DNA of 64,000 bases from CAYQLY01 sp964418605 (GCA_964418605.1 CAYQLY010000001.1:62001-126000), one strand, 5' to 3'; counted from the first letter of the stretch, positions 36,960-46,400 are shown. Numbers and translations are program-made. The notes: a model not told the origin generated them from the letters alone.

Positions 36960-37925
36960 ATGAGTGTAGTAATTTTTGTAGAACTAGATGGTCAGGTGAT
37001 AAAGAAGTCATCACTTGAAGTTATATCTTATGGAGCTATGTTGGCAAAGACGCTGAATACATCCACCGTTGTTGTCGCTGTTGGTACGCTTGCCACAGGT
37101 GAAATTGAAAAAATGGGTAAGTATGGTGCTCAAAAAATTGCTCATGTGAGCTATGCCGGGAATGTGCAGCCTAGTATACAAGCTTATGTTGCTACACTGG
37201 CTCAAATTGCAGAAAAAGAATCAAGTAATGTAATTATAGCTGCTAAGTCATCATTGACAGATGCTGTGGCTTCTCGATTGGCTATAAAATGGCAAGCTGC
37301 ATTGGCTTCTAATGTTGTGTCGCTGCCTGTTTTATCTAATGGGTTTCAGGTCAAGAGAAGCATTTATACTGGAAAAGCATTTGTTCAGGTGATACTTACG
37401 TCACCTAAAAAAATAATGACAATTAAAAATAATACACATCCATTAGTAGAGTTTAACTATACACCAAGTGTTGAAGTTATGCCTTTAAGTAACTCTGGTG
37501 TGGAGATGGTGACTATCACTAAAATGGAAAAAGCAACAGGTGATATTTTATTAACAGAAGCTGAAATCGTGGTGTCTGGAGGAAGGGGATTGAAGGGCCC
37601 TGAAAATTGGCATTTATTGGAATCATTAGCCAAAGTTCTTAAGGCTGCTACAGCTTGTTCAAAACCTGTTTCAGATTTACATTGGCGGCCGCATCATGAA
37701 CATGTTGGTCAGACAGGAATTAAAGTTGCACCTAATCTATATATTGCTCTTGGGATATCTGGAGCTATTCAACATTTGGCAGGTGTAAATTCATCTAAAG
37801 TTATTGTCGTTATAAATAAAGATCCGGAAGCTCCTTTTTTTAAAGCAGCAGATTATGGTATTGTAGGTGATCTTTTTGAGGTTGTTCCTAAGCTCACAGC
37901 AGCTATTCAAAAGGTCATGAATTAA
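36960..37925 (+). CDS. etfA: Electron transfer flavoprotein, alpha subunit
   Basis: 321 residues. The C-terminal FAD-binding domain carries VVSGGRGLKGPENW, GQTGIKVAPNLYIALGISG, and the HLAGVNSSKVIVVINKD segment. Partner of the etfB product. Adjacent gene 17 bases downstream. Confidence 0.96.
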   Translation: MSVVIFVELDGQVIKKSSLEVISYGAMLAKTLNTSTVVVAVGTLATGEIEKMGKYGAQKIAHVSYAGNVQPSIQAYVATLAQIAEKESSNVIIAAKSSLTDAVASRLAIKWQAALASNVVSLPVLSNGFQVKRSIYTGKAFVQVILTSPKKIMTIKNNTHPLVEFNYTPSVEVMPLSNSGVEMVTITKMEKATGDILLTEAEIVVSGGRGLKGPENWHLLESLAKVLKAATACSKPVSDLHWRPHHEHVGQTGIKVAPNLYIALGISGAIQHLAGVNSSKVIVVINKDPEAPFFKAADYGIVGDLFEVVPKLTAAIQKVMN

Positions 37926-37942
37926 ATTAGTTTTGCAATCTA

Positions 37943-38569
37943 GTGGAAAAAGTTAAACTTGATATATTAGGATTATCTTCTGGCCAAACTCAAGGTGCAT
38001 CGTTTGCTTTAATATTGGGTGAAGAAAATGGCAATAGACGATTGCCTGTGATCATTGGCTCATTTGAAGCTCAAGCGATTGCTGTTGAGATGGAGAAAAT
38101 AGCGGTCAATCGTCCTATGACGCATGATTTATTTAAATCTTTTGCAGATGCCTATAACTATACAGTTGAAGAAGTAATTATTTCTGAATTAAAAGAAGGT
38201 GTTTTTTATGCAAAAATTGTGTGCTTTGATGGGAAAAAAAGGGTAGAGATTGATGCACGACCTTCGGATGCTATAGCCATAGCGATTCGGTTTGATGCAC
38301 CTATTTATACATATGAGTCTATTATGGCTGAAGCTAGTATTGTCTTTACAGAAACAGATGAGGAAACACCATCCTCTGATGCATCTACCACGCCTGAGTC
38401 GGATACAAGTAAGAAACCGGGACGACCTTCTAAGAAGACAAAATCGTCATCCAAATCATTAAAAGATGTTCCATCTGATAAGCTGGAAGAAATGCTTCAG
38501 GATGCTATACAAAAGGAAGATTATGAACAAGCGGCAAAAATCCGTGATGAGTTGAGTAAGCGAAATTGA
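37943..38569 (+). CDS. DUF151 bifunctional nuclease family protein with C-terminal UVR motif
   Basis: 208 residues beginning at GTG 37943, with no upstream ATG before a stop. The DUF151 domain (about 1-135) has ILGLSSGQTQGASFALIL and DARPSDAIAIAIR. A Ser/Thr/Lys-rich linker is followed by a UvrB/C-like motif (KLEEMLQDAIQKEDYEQAAK) at the C-terminus. DUF151 proteins have been described with RNase/DNase activity; the in vivo role is unclear. Co-directional with etfA. Confidence 0.88.
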   Translation: MEKVKLDILGLSSGQTQGASFALILGEENGNRRLPVIIGSFEAQAIAVEMEKIAVNRPMTHDLFKSFADAYNYTVEEVIISELKEGVFYAKIVCFDGKKRVEIDARPSDAIAIAIRFDAPIYTYESIMAEASIVFTETDEETPSSDASTTPESDTSKKPGRPSKKTKSSSKSLKDVPSDKLEEMLQDAIQKEDYEQAAKIRDELSKRN

Positions 38570-38607
38570 TTTATACATTTTTTATTCATCTTTGCTTGTA
38601 GGTATAA

Positions 38608-39447
38608 ATGAAAAATGCTTTTCTTACAATCAAAAAAACGTTTCAACGATGGCATGTACATCAAGCCTTGATGTTAAGTGCAGCTTTGTCTTATTATACC
38701 ATATTCTCACTGCCTGGATTATTATTTATTATTGTCTATATAGCGGGTTATTTTTTTGGAGAGGAGGCTGTAAAAGGGCAAGTATTTTATCAAGTCAAGT
38801 CTATTGTAGGAGAGGGTAGTGCCTTGCAGATCGAATCTGTTTTAAAGGCTATTCATATTCAACAACATTCCGTTTTTGCGACGGTGGTAGCTTCGGTAAC
38901 TGTATTTTTTTCTGCTACAGCTGTATTTATTCAATTGAAAAAATCATTAAATCAAATTTGGGAGGTAGGGCAAAGGAAGAAAAAAGGAATTGCTCATGTT
39001 GTACTTAATCGGTTGATCACATTTGGACTTGTAGCTTCGTTAGGGTTTCTTTTATTGGTCTCATTGATTATATCTTCAATTGTTGCAGCTATTAAGGGAT
39101 GGTTGGTGAAGTATGTTTCATGGGCTAGCTCTTTTATTTTAGATGGTATTAATGTATCGGTTGATATTTTTATTTCAGTTTTATTTTTTGCTTTTATCTT
39201 TAAATTATTGCCTGATGTGAAAGTGCGATGGAAAAAAGCGTGGTTAGGCGGATTGGTAACAGCCGTGTTATTTGTGTTAGGTAAATTTTTAATTGGGATA
39301 TATCTTGGTACAGTTAATCCGGCTTCTCCATATGGAGCTGCTGGATCTATTATCCTTATTTTATTTTGGGTTTATTATTCGAGTGTAATCTTATTTTTTG
39401 GGGCTGCGTTTACAGCCGTTATTGATCAGCAAAGGGATAAGATATAG
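38608..39447 (+). CDS. YihY/BrkB-family membrane protein
   Basis: 279 residues with about six hydrophobic helices. Family signatures: LSAALSYYTIFSLPGLLFI in the first helix region, an amphipathic central segment, LLPDVKVRWKKAWLGGLVTAVLF, and the C-terminal YGAAGSIILILFWVYYSS. Function of the family is uncertain. Ends one base before the stop of the convergent DUF5777 gene. Confidence 0.9.
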   Translation: MKNAFLTIKKTFQRWHVHQALMLSAALSYYTIFSLPGLLFIIVYIAGYFFGEEAVKGQVFYQVKSIVGEGSALQIESVLKAIHIQQHSVFATVVASVTVFFSATAVFIQLKKSLNQIWEVGQRKKKGIAHVVLNRLITFGLVASLGFLLLVSLIISSIVAAIKGWLVKYVSWASSFILDGINVSVDIFISVLFFAFIFKLLPDVKVRWKKAWLGGLVTAVLFVLGKFLIGIYLGTVNPASPYGAAGSIILILFWVYYSSVILFFGAAFTAVIDQQRDKI

Positions 39448-40347
39448 TTATCTATACTTAGATTTTCCTAATGTGAATACACGTGATATGTTGAAACCAA
39501 AATAGATATCGCCATTTCCCCAAGCACTTTTATTTTCAGCTATAAAATAATTTTCAGTCATACCTTGTGCATTGGTGATATGAAGCTGGAAAACATGCCC
39601 TCCTGTTTCAATATCAAACCCAATGGATAAGCAATTTCTGAAATTAGTAGCTGTATATCCAGGCATTAAATAAAAGTATTCAGCATTAAGAGAAATACGT
39701 TTGGTTAGCTTTTGTCTTCCACTTATACCTATAGCAAAAACATCATTTTGATCAGATTTTGTATCTACTAAGTTACGGTGAATTAATGTAGGAGAAATTT
39801 GTATAGAAAATCCGTCAGTAAACTTTCGAGCAATAAGTGCTTGTAAGGTATATACGATTCTATTAGTGAAGTCAATGGATGGATCACGTAAACTATAAGC
39901 CGTGCTGCTTGCTAGGAGTGTCATAGACAATGGTGTCTTTTTTGCTCCTGTTGATTGTCGAATAAGCTTAAATTTTAGAAAAGAATCGTATGTTTTCTTT
40001 AAGGTTGCTCTTCCTATACCAATGGTTAAACGATTTGTTATTCCATATTCCAGGCCTAACCGTATTGTAGCAGCGTCTAATCCAAATAAATTATAAGCCC
40101 CTGTATTTAATGCTCCAAATCTGTGAGATATAAGAAATTGTAATACATGCTTACCTTGTGTTTCAATCGAGTGCCCATTTACAACGCGAGCCCCTTTAAA
40201 TGTAGCATAGGTATAGTCTATGGCTGAATTTGTAGCCATAGTTGAGTCCAGCATTTTAAGTATATCATCATCATTAATCGGATTGGTTTGAGCGTAACTG
40301 ATGAAGCATATGCTTGTAAGAACTGTGCAAAATAGGATCTTTCTCAT
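39448..40347 (-). CDS. DUF5777-like outer-membrane beta-barrel protein
   Basis: 299 residues with a signal peptide ending near ISYAQ. The pattern of alternating strands and the aromatic-rich C-terminus (FGFNISRVFTLGKSKYR) suggest a small barrel; HRFG and NRLTIGIG are typical of DUF5777. It is the last gene of a five-gene run with fabI first, directly after YceI (2 bases). Often found next to YceI and cytochrome c genes; function unknown. Confidence 0.78.
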   Translation of the reverse strand: MRKILFCTVLTSICFISYAQTNPINDDDILKMLDSTMATNSAIDYTYATFKGARVVNGHSIETQGKHVLQFLISHRFGALNTGAYNLFGLDAATIRLGLEYGITNRLTIGIGRATLKKTYDSFLKFKLIRQSTGAKKTPLSMTLLASSTAYSLRDPSIDFTNRIVYTLQALIARKFTDGFSIQISPTLIHRNLVDTKSDQNDVFAIGISGRQKLTKRISLNAEYFYLMPGYTATNFRNCLSIGFDIETGGHVFQLHITNAQGMTENYFIAENKSAWGNGDIYFGFNISRVFTLGKSKYR

Positions 40348-40349
40348 TA

Positions 40350-40910
40350 TTATTTATTGGAATTTAAAATGACTTCTATATGTACATCTATTGTTTTAGC
40401 AATGTTATTTTCTACCATCTTTGGAATTTGAATAGCGTAGTCTTTTGGGGCTACTTGAAAGAGCGCATTAAGTTCAATAGCGCCATCTTTTTTATTGATT
40501 GTACCTTTGACTGTTATCTTTTTAGTTACATTATGGATGGTTAGATCACCTTCCACAATGGCGTCATATTTACCATCTTCTTCAAAGTGAATGTCTTTTA
40601 AATTCGTAATTACTCCTTTGAATGTAGACTTAGGATACTTATCAGATTCCATATAGTTTTCATTAAAGTGCTCTTGCATGAGCGCCTTTTCAAATTCAAA
40701 TGATTTGATTAATAGGGCGAAAGCAATTTCTCCTTTTTCTGTATTTATAATGGCTGTTGTTTGTTTGTTGTGAGCTTCAATATTTTCTATCGGTGTGGAA
40801 GAAAAAAACCATACGTGTCCTGTTTTGGTAGAAAATAATTTTTGTGCATGGCTATTCAAAGCTAAAAAAACTGTACTTGTAATTGCTATTATTAAACTTA
40901 GCTTTTTCAT
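40350..40910 (-). CDS. YceI family protein
   Basis: 186 residues, signal peptide ending near NSHAQ. The lipocalin-like YceI fold is recognised by the TGHVWFFSSTPIENIEAHNK start, NENYMESDKYPKSTFKG and the beta-rich C-terminal half. YceI proteins bind isoprenoid lipids in the periplasm. Neighbours are a c-type cytochrome and a DUF5777 barrel, a known grouping in Bacteroidota; a role in respiration is inference. Confidence 0.9.
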   Translation of the reverse strand: MKKLSLIIAITSTVFLALNSHAQKLFSTKTGHVWFFSSTPIENIEAHNKQTTAIINTEKGEIAFALLIKSFEFEKALMQEHFNENYMESDKYPKSTFKGVITNLKDIHFEEDGKYDAIVEGDLTIHNVTKKITVKGTINKKDGAIELNALFQVAPKDYAIQIPKMVENNIAKTIDVHIEVILNSNK

Positions 40911-40961
40911 ATTTTTTGTGTTTAAAGATTTATTTTAATAATTAAAAACGAAAAATAATAC

Positions 40962-41330
40962 TTAATTGTTAGGTGTGCCAGAGTCTATCCATGATTTAAT
41001 TTGATCAATGGTACAGGTAGATAGTTTTGTTCCTCCTTTGGGCATGGGAGAGAATCCATTTTGGTGTGAAATGGCACCATAAAGTTTGCCATTTAATGCA
41101 TATTGTTTGATATTAGCATAGCCATCTAAGTTGATTCCGCCACTTGGTGAATTACCTTGATGGCAAGAAATACAGTTGTCTTTAATAATAGGAAGAACAG
41201 TAGTAGCGTAAGATACATTAGTGGTATTGCATGTTCCTGATGTAGGATTTAATTCCTCACGGTTGTTATTTTTACAACTCCATACAAAAGTTGTTATATA
41301 TAATACTAAAATCAGTTTTATTTTTTTCAT
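40962..41330 (-). CDS. c-type cytochrome lipoprotein
   Basis: 122 residues with lipobox FVWSC (Cys19). A single haem attachment site CISCH is at residues 53-57, with a probable axial Met in SPMPKGG. It is small and resembles the cytochromes found with YceI and DUF5777. Overlaps the upstream gene by 4 bases. Confidence 0.88.
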   Translation of the reverse strand: MKKIKLILVLYITTFVWSCKNNNREELNPTSGTCNTTNVSYATTVLPIIKDNCISCHQGNSPSGGINLDGYANIKQYALNGKLYGAISHQNGFSPMPKGGTKLSTCTIDQIKSWIDSGTPNN

Positions 41331-41773
41331 TTCTTATCTTGGAATTGATTTTTTTTAATTATACCTTTATTTAATGTAACATCTAGCAACATGCCTACAC
41401 ATATACCCTTTACATGAATAGGCTCTCCTATACTAAGAGGTTCTTGATGATAGTACGTACTGTCTAAACTGATAACAACACCTCCTATATTATCTTCTTC
41501 TTTGAACTCGATTGTTACTTCTCCATCTAGATTGTGAGATACTGCTGATATCTTTCCATATATTTCGATGAGTTGATTGAGGTATTTTTTATCTCCTATC
41601 TTTTCATCTTTGGAATAGTCATTATATAAATCTATTGCTGCTATGGTGTAAGCAGGTTTCTCATTTATAATAGAGCGATGTGCCTTATTATAGACTGCAA
41701 AGTAAATATATAAGAAGGCAGAGGCGATACCAATACCTATAACGATTAATAAGTATTTTACTCGTCTATTCAT
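41327..41773 (-). CDS. Membrane-anchored OB-fold (tRNA_anti-like) protein
   Basis: 148 residues from ATG 41773; a longer frame to 41797 would overlap fabI. One N-terminal membrane helix (YLLIVIGIGIASAFLYIYF) is followed by a domain resembling the tRNA_anti-like OB fold family (LNQLIEIYGKISAVSH, IHVKGICVGMLLDVTLNKG). Ligand unknown. It lies 4 bases after fabI and overlaps the cytochrome gene. Confidence 0.75.
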   Translation of the reverse strand: MNRRVKYLLIVIGIGIASAFLYIYFAVYNKAHRSIINEKPAYTIAAIDLYNDYSKDEKIGDKKYLNQLIEIYGKISAVSHNLDGEVTIEFKEEDNIGGVVISLDSTYYHQEPLSIGEPIHVKGICVGMLLDVTLNKGIIKKNQFQDKK

Positions 41774-41777
41774 ACTT

Positions 41778-42590
41778 TTATTTTTGAAGTCTTTCAATCA
41801 ATGCTTCAGTAATTCCTGAAAAAGCAAACCCTCCATCATGATATAAATTTTGCATAGTTACCATTCGTGTAAGGTCAGAGAATAAAGTAATGCAGTAGTT
41901 AGCACAATCTTCTCCTGAAGCATTTCCTAAAGGTGCCATCATATTAGCATAATCAAAGAATACATCAAATCCAGTTATGCCTGTTCCTGCAGTTGTTCTG
42001 GTTGGTGATTGTGAGATAGTGTTGACACGTACTTTTTTGGTTTTTCCTAAACGATGGCCATAACTTCTGGCAATAGATTCAAGCATAGCTTTGGCTTCTG
42101 CCATATCCGAATAGTCCGGAAATGTGCGTTGAGCAGCGATATAGGATAGCGCAAGTATGGAAGCTCCTTCAGTGAGTGCATCTAGCTTTTCAGCTGTTTG
42201 CATGACCTTGTGAAATGAAATGGCTGAAATATCGAGTGTTTTTATAAGCCAGTCATAGTTAAGATCACCGTATGTTTTACCTTTTCGTACATTTGGGCTC
42301 ATGCCGATGGAGTGAAGAATAAAATCAATTTTTCCACCTAATGCTTCCATGGATTTTTTGAATAAATTTTCCAGATCTTCTACAGACGTAGCATCTGCTC
42401 CAATAACTTGTGCATTACATTTTTCAGCTAGCTCATTAATAGTCCCCATGCGTAGCGCAATAGGTGCATTTGTTAATGTGAATTGAGCACCTTCTTCTTT
42501 TGCACGCAAAGCAACTTTCCAAGCAATTGAGTTGGGATCAAGTGCGCCAAAGATGATTCCTTTTTTCCCTTTGAGTAAGTTATAAGCCAT
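41778..42590 (-). CDS. fabI: Enoyl-[acyl-carrier-protein] reductase (NADH), FabI
   Basis: 270 residues; the last step of fatty-acid elongation, reducing enoyl-ACP. Short-chain dehydrogenase fold with the altered cofactor motif GIIFGALDPNSIAWKVA, the SIGMSP segment, and the catalytic Tyr160-x6-Lys167 with Tyr150 in ALSYIAAQRTFPDYSDMAEAK. Full length. First gene of a minus-strand run that continues into the OB-fold, cytochrome, YceI and DUF5777 genes. Confidence 0.95.
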   Translation of the reverse strand: MAYNLLKGKKGIIFGALDPNSIAWKVALRAKEEGAQFTLTNAPIALRMGTINELAEKCNAQVIGADATSVEDLENLFKKSMEALGGKIDFILHSIGMSPNVRKGKTYGDLNYDWLIKTLDISAISFHKVMQTAEKLDALTEGASILALSYIAAQRTFPDYSDMAEAKAMLESIARSYGHRLGKTKKVRVNTISQSPTRTTAGTGITGFDVFFDYANMMAPLGNASGEDCANYCITLFSDLTRMVTMQNLYHDGGFAFSGITEALIERLQK

Positions 42591-42681
42591 AGTAGTATAG
42601 ATGTTAATAGTGTTTTTATGGTAGTAAAATTACTATAAAGATTTAAAAAACAAATAGATTGGTTTGTTTTTATTTTTTGAC

Positions 42682-44097
42682 TTAATAAGAATAAGATGAA
42701 AGTGGTGTTGGAAGGCTTTCTAATGAATGAAAGGTATGAAAATAGGTTTTTCCTGACTGAATAGTGAATGTAAATTGATGTTGTTGTACTTGATCAATCT
42801 TATTGCTTTTTACTGTAAGTGTGATGGTATGGTTACCTTCTGGTAAGGAGAGTCTGCAATAGTATATGCCATGTGGGAGTGTTTGCCAGTGTCTTGTATC
42901 GGCTTGTTCAGTAAATGCATTTAAAATGCCTACAGCGGTTGCGGCATCTTTATTTTCTTTTCGAATAGCATACTCAGCTGCTTTTTTAATGGCAACGCGA
43001 AGCAGTGCTTTTCCAAATTCCCATGCCATACGTTCTTGCAGGCATTTAAAAGCAATTGCATTTACATCTTCTACAAGTTGTAATGGAATAGAAGATGATT
43101 GGTTGTCAATGGTGAGCGACCCATTGTTAAATACAGCTGGTCTTTCAATATATTGAGGAAAAGCAACACGTATGATGTTTAGTTTATTTAAACCTTTGCT
43201 CTCATAGTCGCTATCATTTACATAAAAAGGAAAAGATAATCCCATTTGCTCATTGCGAAATGTGAGCCATCCACCTTGTCCTCGTACGGCAATCATTTCA
43301 ATTGAGTTCTCTGTCTTGATTGGGCAAAGTCCATTGTGCCATAAAAAAATGATTTCACCTGTTTTTTCTTTGCTAGGCATATCAGCCATGTTAAACAGTT
43401 CTTTATAGCGTTTGGCATCGTCATAAAATCCTGTTTGATAGGCTGTTCTTATAATATCTTTTTTTAACTGTTCAGGTACATCTGATCCAAATAAATGAGC
43501 ATAGTCGTTTTGATAAATATCAAGCGCATTACGATAGGCGATGAATGCATTGTTAGCATCATGGTTAGCTTCATAGATAATTCCCATGAGTAAGTGGACA
43601 AAAGCATCTCGTTTGTATTTTTTTTCTGATGTGTATTTATCACTTAAAGCACTAAGCTTAATATTCATGCGTTTGCATTCTACAAGTGCCTCTTCATTTT
43701 GATTCATTTTTAAGTAATTAAGCGCTTTGTAATAATGAATGTAAATGACTTCAAAATCTTCGCCTTTATATTCTACAAACTTTGGATTAGTAAGATAGGC
43801 TAATCCTTCGTTGAGTGGATTTTTATAATAATCATCGATCGTAATATAAGCTTGTTCAAACTGGCGATTACTTTCTTCATAGTTTCCAAGCATGGATTCG
43901 ACCACACCTCGATTCATGTAATAGATTAATCGATTTTTGCCGCGGTCTCCTTTTTTATCTTTGAGAAGAATATCTTGCGCTTCTTTTAATTGTCCTGATT
44001 CAAAACGTTGATTGAAATAGAAATAGCGTTGGTAGTATGTCATGCATGAGCTTACAATCAGCGCTATTCCTATAATATAGAATATGGTTTTTTTCAT
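42682..44097 (-). CDS. COG3014-like TPR lipoprotein
   Basis: 471 residues with lipobox IVSSC (Cys18). TPR-like helix pairs in the first half (IYYMNRGVVESMLGNYEES, YYKALNYLKMNQNEEALVE), then a beta-rich segment and a C-terminal region with strongly aromatic ends. The organisation and the position 26 bases after an LpoB-like gene match the COG3014 lipoprotein that accompanies LpoB homologues in many Gram-negative bacteria. Its role in the envelope is inferred from this pairing. Confidence 0.75.
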   Translation of the reverse strand: MKKTIFYIIGIALIVSSCMTYYQRYFYFNQRFESGQLKEAQDILLKDKKGDRGKNRLIYYMNRGVVESMLGNYEESNRQFEQAYITIDDYYKNPLNEGLAYLTNPKFVEYKGEDFEVIYIHYYKALNYLKMNQNEEALVECKRMNIKLSALSDKYTSEKKYKRDAFVHLLMGIIYEANHDANNAFIAYRNALDIYQNDYAHLFGSDVPEQLKKDIIRTAYQTGFYDDAKRYKELFNMADMPSKEKTGEIIFLWHNGLCPIKTENSIEMIAVRGQGGWLTFRNEQMGLSFPFYVNDSDYESKGLNKLNIIRVAFPQYIERPAVFNNGSLTIDNQSSSIPLQLVEDVNAIAFKCLQERMAWEFGKALLRVAIKKAAEYAIRKENKDAATAVGILNAFTEQADTRHWQTLPHGIYYCRLSLPEGNHTITLTVKSNKIDQVQQHQFTFTIQSGKTYFHTFHSLESLPTPLSSYSY

Positions 44098-44123
44098 GAA
44101 TTCGATGTGTAGAAAAAAACAAA

Positions 44124-44711
44124 TTAGTTGGTGATGTATTTTTTAATTTTCTTTTCACCAATCCATACAATTTCATTGGTTTCCATGTTTGTTAATTCGA
44201 GGTTAACTTGGTAGTAGACCACTTTGCGTTTGCCTTCTGCATCAACAATGGAGTTGATATTCCCAAATACCATGAAGTCAGCTCCAAGTTCTTTACCCCA
44301 TTTTTTTTGTGTTTCGATAGCAGCAAATTCTTGTTGGTCGGCACGTTCTTCACGAACTTTTTCTCGGAATACGCTATTTTGCACTACTCGGATAAGTCCT
44401 GATTGGATAAATTCTTTTTCCATGTCTTTAATGAATGTTTCCGATTCAATGTGTTCATGGCTTTTATTGGTAATAATCCCCACAATGATGATCGGGTTTT
44501 TCCCTGTTTTGTTTACAAATGATGAACGCCAATTTTTTCCTAAGGCATCTTTAGTCATTTCTTCAGCTACAAGGCGAGAGTCGGTATCGTTCCAGCGCCC
44601 GCTGAGGTCAGTTTGTTGATCTGGATTAATGCGTGTCACAGTTTTTCTGGCACATCCTGCCCACGTTATACTTACGAGGATTGCAAGACTGATGATTTGA
44701 TTGCGTTTCAT
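44124..44711 (-). CDS. LpoB-like penicillin-binding protein activator lipoprotein
   Basis: 195 residues with lipobox TWAGC (Cys19). The region from about 60 has the LpoB pattern: NPIIIVGIITNKSHEHI, FIQSGLIRVVQN, and LGADFMVFGNINSI. LpoB activates the peptidoglycan synthase PBP1b in enterobacteria; here it is paired with a COG3014 lipoprotein as in many Bacteroidota. Function in this organism is inferred. Confidence 0.85.
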   Translation of the reverse strand: MKRNQIISLAILVSITWAGCARKTVTRINPDQQTDLSGRWNDTDSRLVAEEMTKDALGKNWRSSFVNKTGKNPIIIVGIITNKSHEHIESETFIKDMEKEFIQSGLIRVVQNSVFREKVREERADQQEFAAIETQKKWGKELGADFMVFGNINSIVDAEGKRKVVYYQVNLELTNMETNEIVWIGEKKIKKYITN

Positions 44712-44873
44712 GGGTATTGCTATTAGAGGTTAAATTTTTGAGTTTTAAAAATAGGTAATAAAATGATGATTTGCTATGTTGTAGACAATCAAATTTATTC
44801 ATAACCCCTAAGAGCATTATATAAGTTGTTAAATAAATACCTTATTTAGCTGCAATATATAAGGGCTAATGTA

Positions 44874-44881
44874 TAGATTTG
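44874..44881 (+). promoter_or_regulatory. Possible -7 box for the secreted protein gene
   Basis: TAGATTTG fits TAnnTTTG, 23 bases before ATG 44905. It lies inside the longer in-frame start at 44869, so the shorter start is preferred. Confidence 0.4.
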
Positions 44882-44904
44882 TATATTCTAAAAAATATAT
44901 TACT

Positions 44905-45444
44905 ATGAAATACTTTACATGTATAACAATGATATTGTTTTTTACAATAGGTTTAGTACAGGCTCAATTGACTGATTCAATGCTCAAAAGTACTAAAATC
45001 AAATTCAAAGAGATTCGAAAAAATCTGACTACTTATGATACTGTTAGGGTGGATGAGTCAACAGATGGCGGAGAAGGTATAGCGTATTATGATAAGGGTG
45101 AATTAAAATTAATTCAGATGGTTTGGTTTGGCGAAACAGGTAAAACACAAATGGAGTGTTATTTTGATGCTGGAAAATTATTTTTTGTCTTTGAACAGGT
45201 TTTTAGTTACAACAGACCAATTTATTGGGATAAAAAAACAGCGAAAGAGCATAATGATGATGAGTTTTTTGACTTAAGTAAGTCTACGATTAAAGAGAAT
45301 CGCTATTATTTTAATAATGATAAATTAGGTCTTTGGTTGGATAATGATAAGGCTAAAGTGGATTTGTCTTTGGAAGAAAATTCCACCGTTGGTAGGGATT
45401 TGGTAGCAAATTGCTATCAAATAAAAGATAAATTAAAAAAATAA
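44905..45444 (+). CDS. Secreted protein of unknown family
   Basis: 179 residues from ATG 44905 with a signal peptide ending near LVQAQ; an ATG at 44869 is in frame but is probably inside the promoter. The mature part is beta-rich, with GKTQMECYFDAGKLFFVFEQ and many aromatic residues, reminiscent of uncharacterised Bacteroidota periplasmic proteins. No catalytic motif is recognised. Confidence 0.65.
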   Translation: MKYFTCITMILFFTIGLVQAQLTDSMLKSTKIKFKEIRKNLTTYDTVRVDESTDGGEGIAYYDKGELKLIQMVWFGETGKTQMECYFDAGKLFFVFEQVFSYNRPIYWDKKTAKEHNDDEFFDLSKSTIKENRYYFNNDKLGLWLDNDKAKVDLSLEENSTVGRDLVANCYQIKDKLKK

Positions 45445-45472
45445 GTATTCTTTTTATATTTTTTATTTCTTA

Positions 45473-45504
45473 TTTGGAAAATATTTAATTTATTAATATA
45501 TTTG
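45473..45504 (+). promoter_or_regulatory. Promoter of the small lipoprotein gene
   Basis: TTTG (45473-45476), 20-bp spacer, TATATTTG (45497-45504): full consensus. The ATG at 45529 follows after 24 bases. Confidence 0.65.
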
Positions 45505-45528
45505 CCTCTAACTTTAAATATAAAAAAT

Positions 45529-45903
45529 ATGAAAAATTTATTATTCAGCCTTTTAGTAGCATCTTTTTTCGTAGTTTCATGTAAGAAAAAATCTGAAGAT
45601 ACCCCATCGCCTACGTACACACAAGACAAGCTTAACGGTACCTGGGAGAATAGTGTGAAAGATAAAAATGGATGCACCAATCAACTCCTAATTACTGCTT
45701 CAAGTATGAGTGAAAAGTCTATCTGCACAGGCTCAACAGCTACAGTTCCTTATCAATCGTACGCATTTGATGGGAGAAAAATTACGGCTGTGGCTATGGG
45801 TATGAATGTAGAGTACGTTATTGAAGAGTTGTCAGATGTAAAATTAGTCGTGACTATGAATGCTTTAGGAACAAGTGAAAAATTAGAATACAAAAAGAAG
45901 TAA
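45529..45903 (+). CDS. Small lipocalin-like lipoprotein of unknown function
   Basis: 124 residues from ATG 45529; the longer TTG frame starts inside the -7 box. Lipobox VVSC (Cys18) with Lys following. The mature part (LNGTWENSVKDKNGCTNQLL and several short strands, two Cys) looks like a small beta-barrel of the lipocalin-like kind common in Bacteroidota, but no named family is recognised. A strong promoter and terminator flank it, so it is a well-expressed single-gene unit. Confidence 0.68.
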   Translation: MKNLLFSLLVASFFVVSCKKKSEDTPSPTYTQDKLNGTWENSVKDKNGCTNQLLITASSMSEKSICTGSTATVPYQSYAFDGRKITAVAMGMNVEYVIEELSDVKLVVTMNALGTSEKLEYKKK

Positions 45904-45935
45904 TTAAGAGCATTTTCTAATTTTCTACTTTCCAT

Positions 45936-45996
45936 CCGCCCTTAAAAAAAATCTTCCAAAGCTTTTCGAGGTGTTTTTTAGGGGCGGTTTTTTTTA
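45936..45996 (+). terminator. Intrinsic terminator after the small lipoprotein gene
   Basis: A 14-bp stem (45936-45949 with 45974-45987, core CCGCCC/GGGCGG with one G-U) followed by eight or more T. Confidence 0.78.
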
Positions 45997-46063
45997 AAAA
46001 ATTTGAAGTTGAAAACGATTTTCAATAGAGGGAAGGAGTAGATTCATTTTTCTTTAGTATAAC

Positions 46064-46357
46064 TTAAGATTTGTGTGGAGCTAGTTGCCTATAATTATTT
46101 TGATGAATAATACTTTCTCCATTTAATTTTTTATCTTCTTTTAGTTCTATTCTAAATCCGTCAATAGCTTCTAGTTGCTGTATTCCATCGATATGCATTT
46201 TGCGTTCTTTGAAAAAAGGCGTTGATTTTGCCTTTTCTTTTGCTTCTTCTATATTTTGAGCAACGATGTAAAAATTGATATGTGATTCAAATGCACCTTC
46301 GCATAGACTGGTGTCATAGTACCCACAATGAATAAGGAAAAGGTATGGTATCTGCAT
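46064..46357 (-). CDS. DUF1543-like protein
   Basis: 97 residues. Motifs LFLIHCGYYDTSLCEGAFESH, FYIVAQNIEEAKEKAKS and HIDGIQQLEAIDGFRIEL are typical of the DUF1543 family. Cytosolic, no signal peptide. It is 43 bases after yebC and probably co-transcribed with it. Function unknown. Confidence 0.68.
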   Translation of the reverse strand: MQIPYLFLIHCGYYDTSLCEGAFESHINFYIVAQNIEEAKEKAKSTPFFKERKMHIDGIQQLEAIDGFRIELKEDKKLNGESIIHQNNYRQLAPHKS

Positions 46358-46400
46358 TGTTGTATTATTTTTTATATCACCTATTAAATATAGGTTATTT

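Noticed and set aside
42866..43156. 96-residue open frame antisense to the COG3014-like gene
   Set aside because: No start context or homology; shadow frame.
44208..44619. Two open frames antisense to the LpoB-like gene
   Set aside because: Shadows of a well-supported lipoprotein gene on the other strand.
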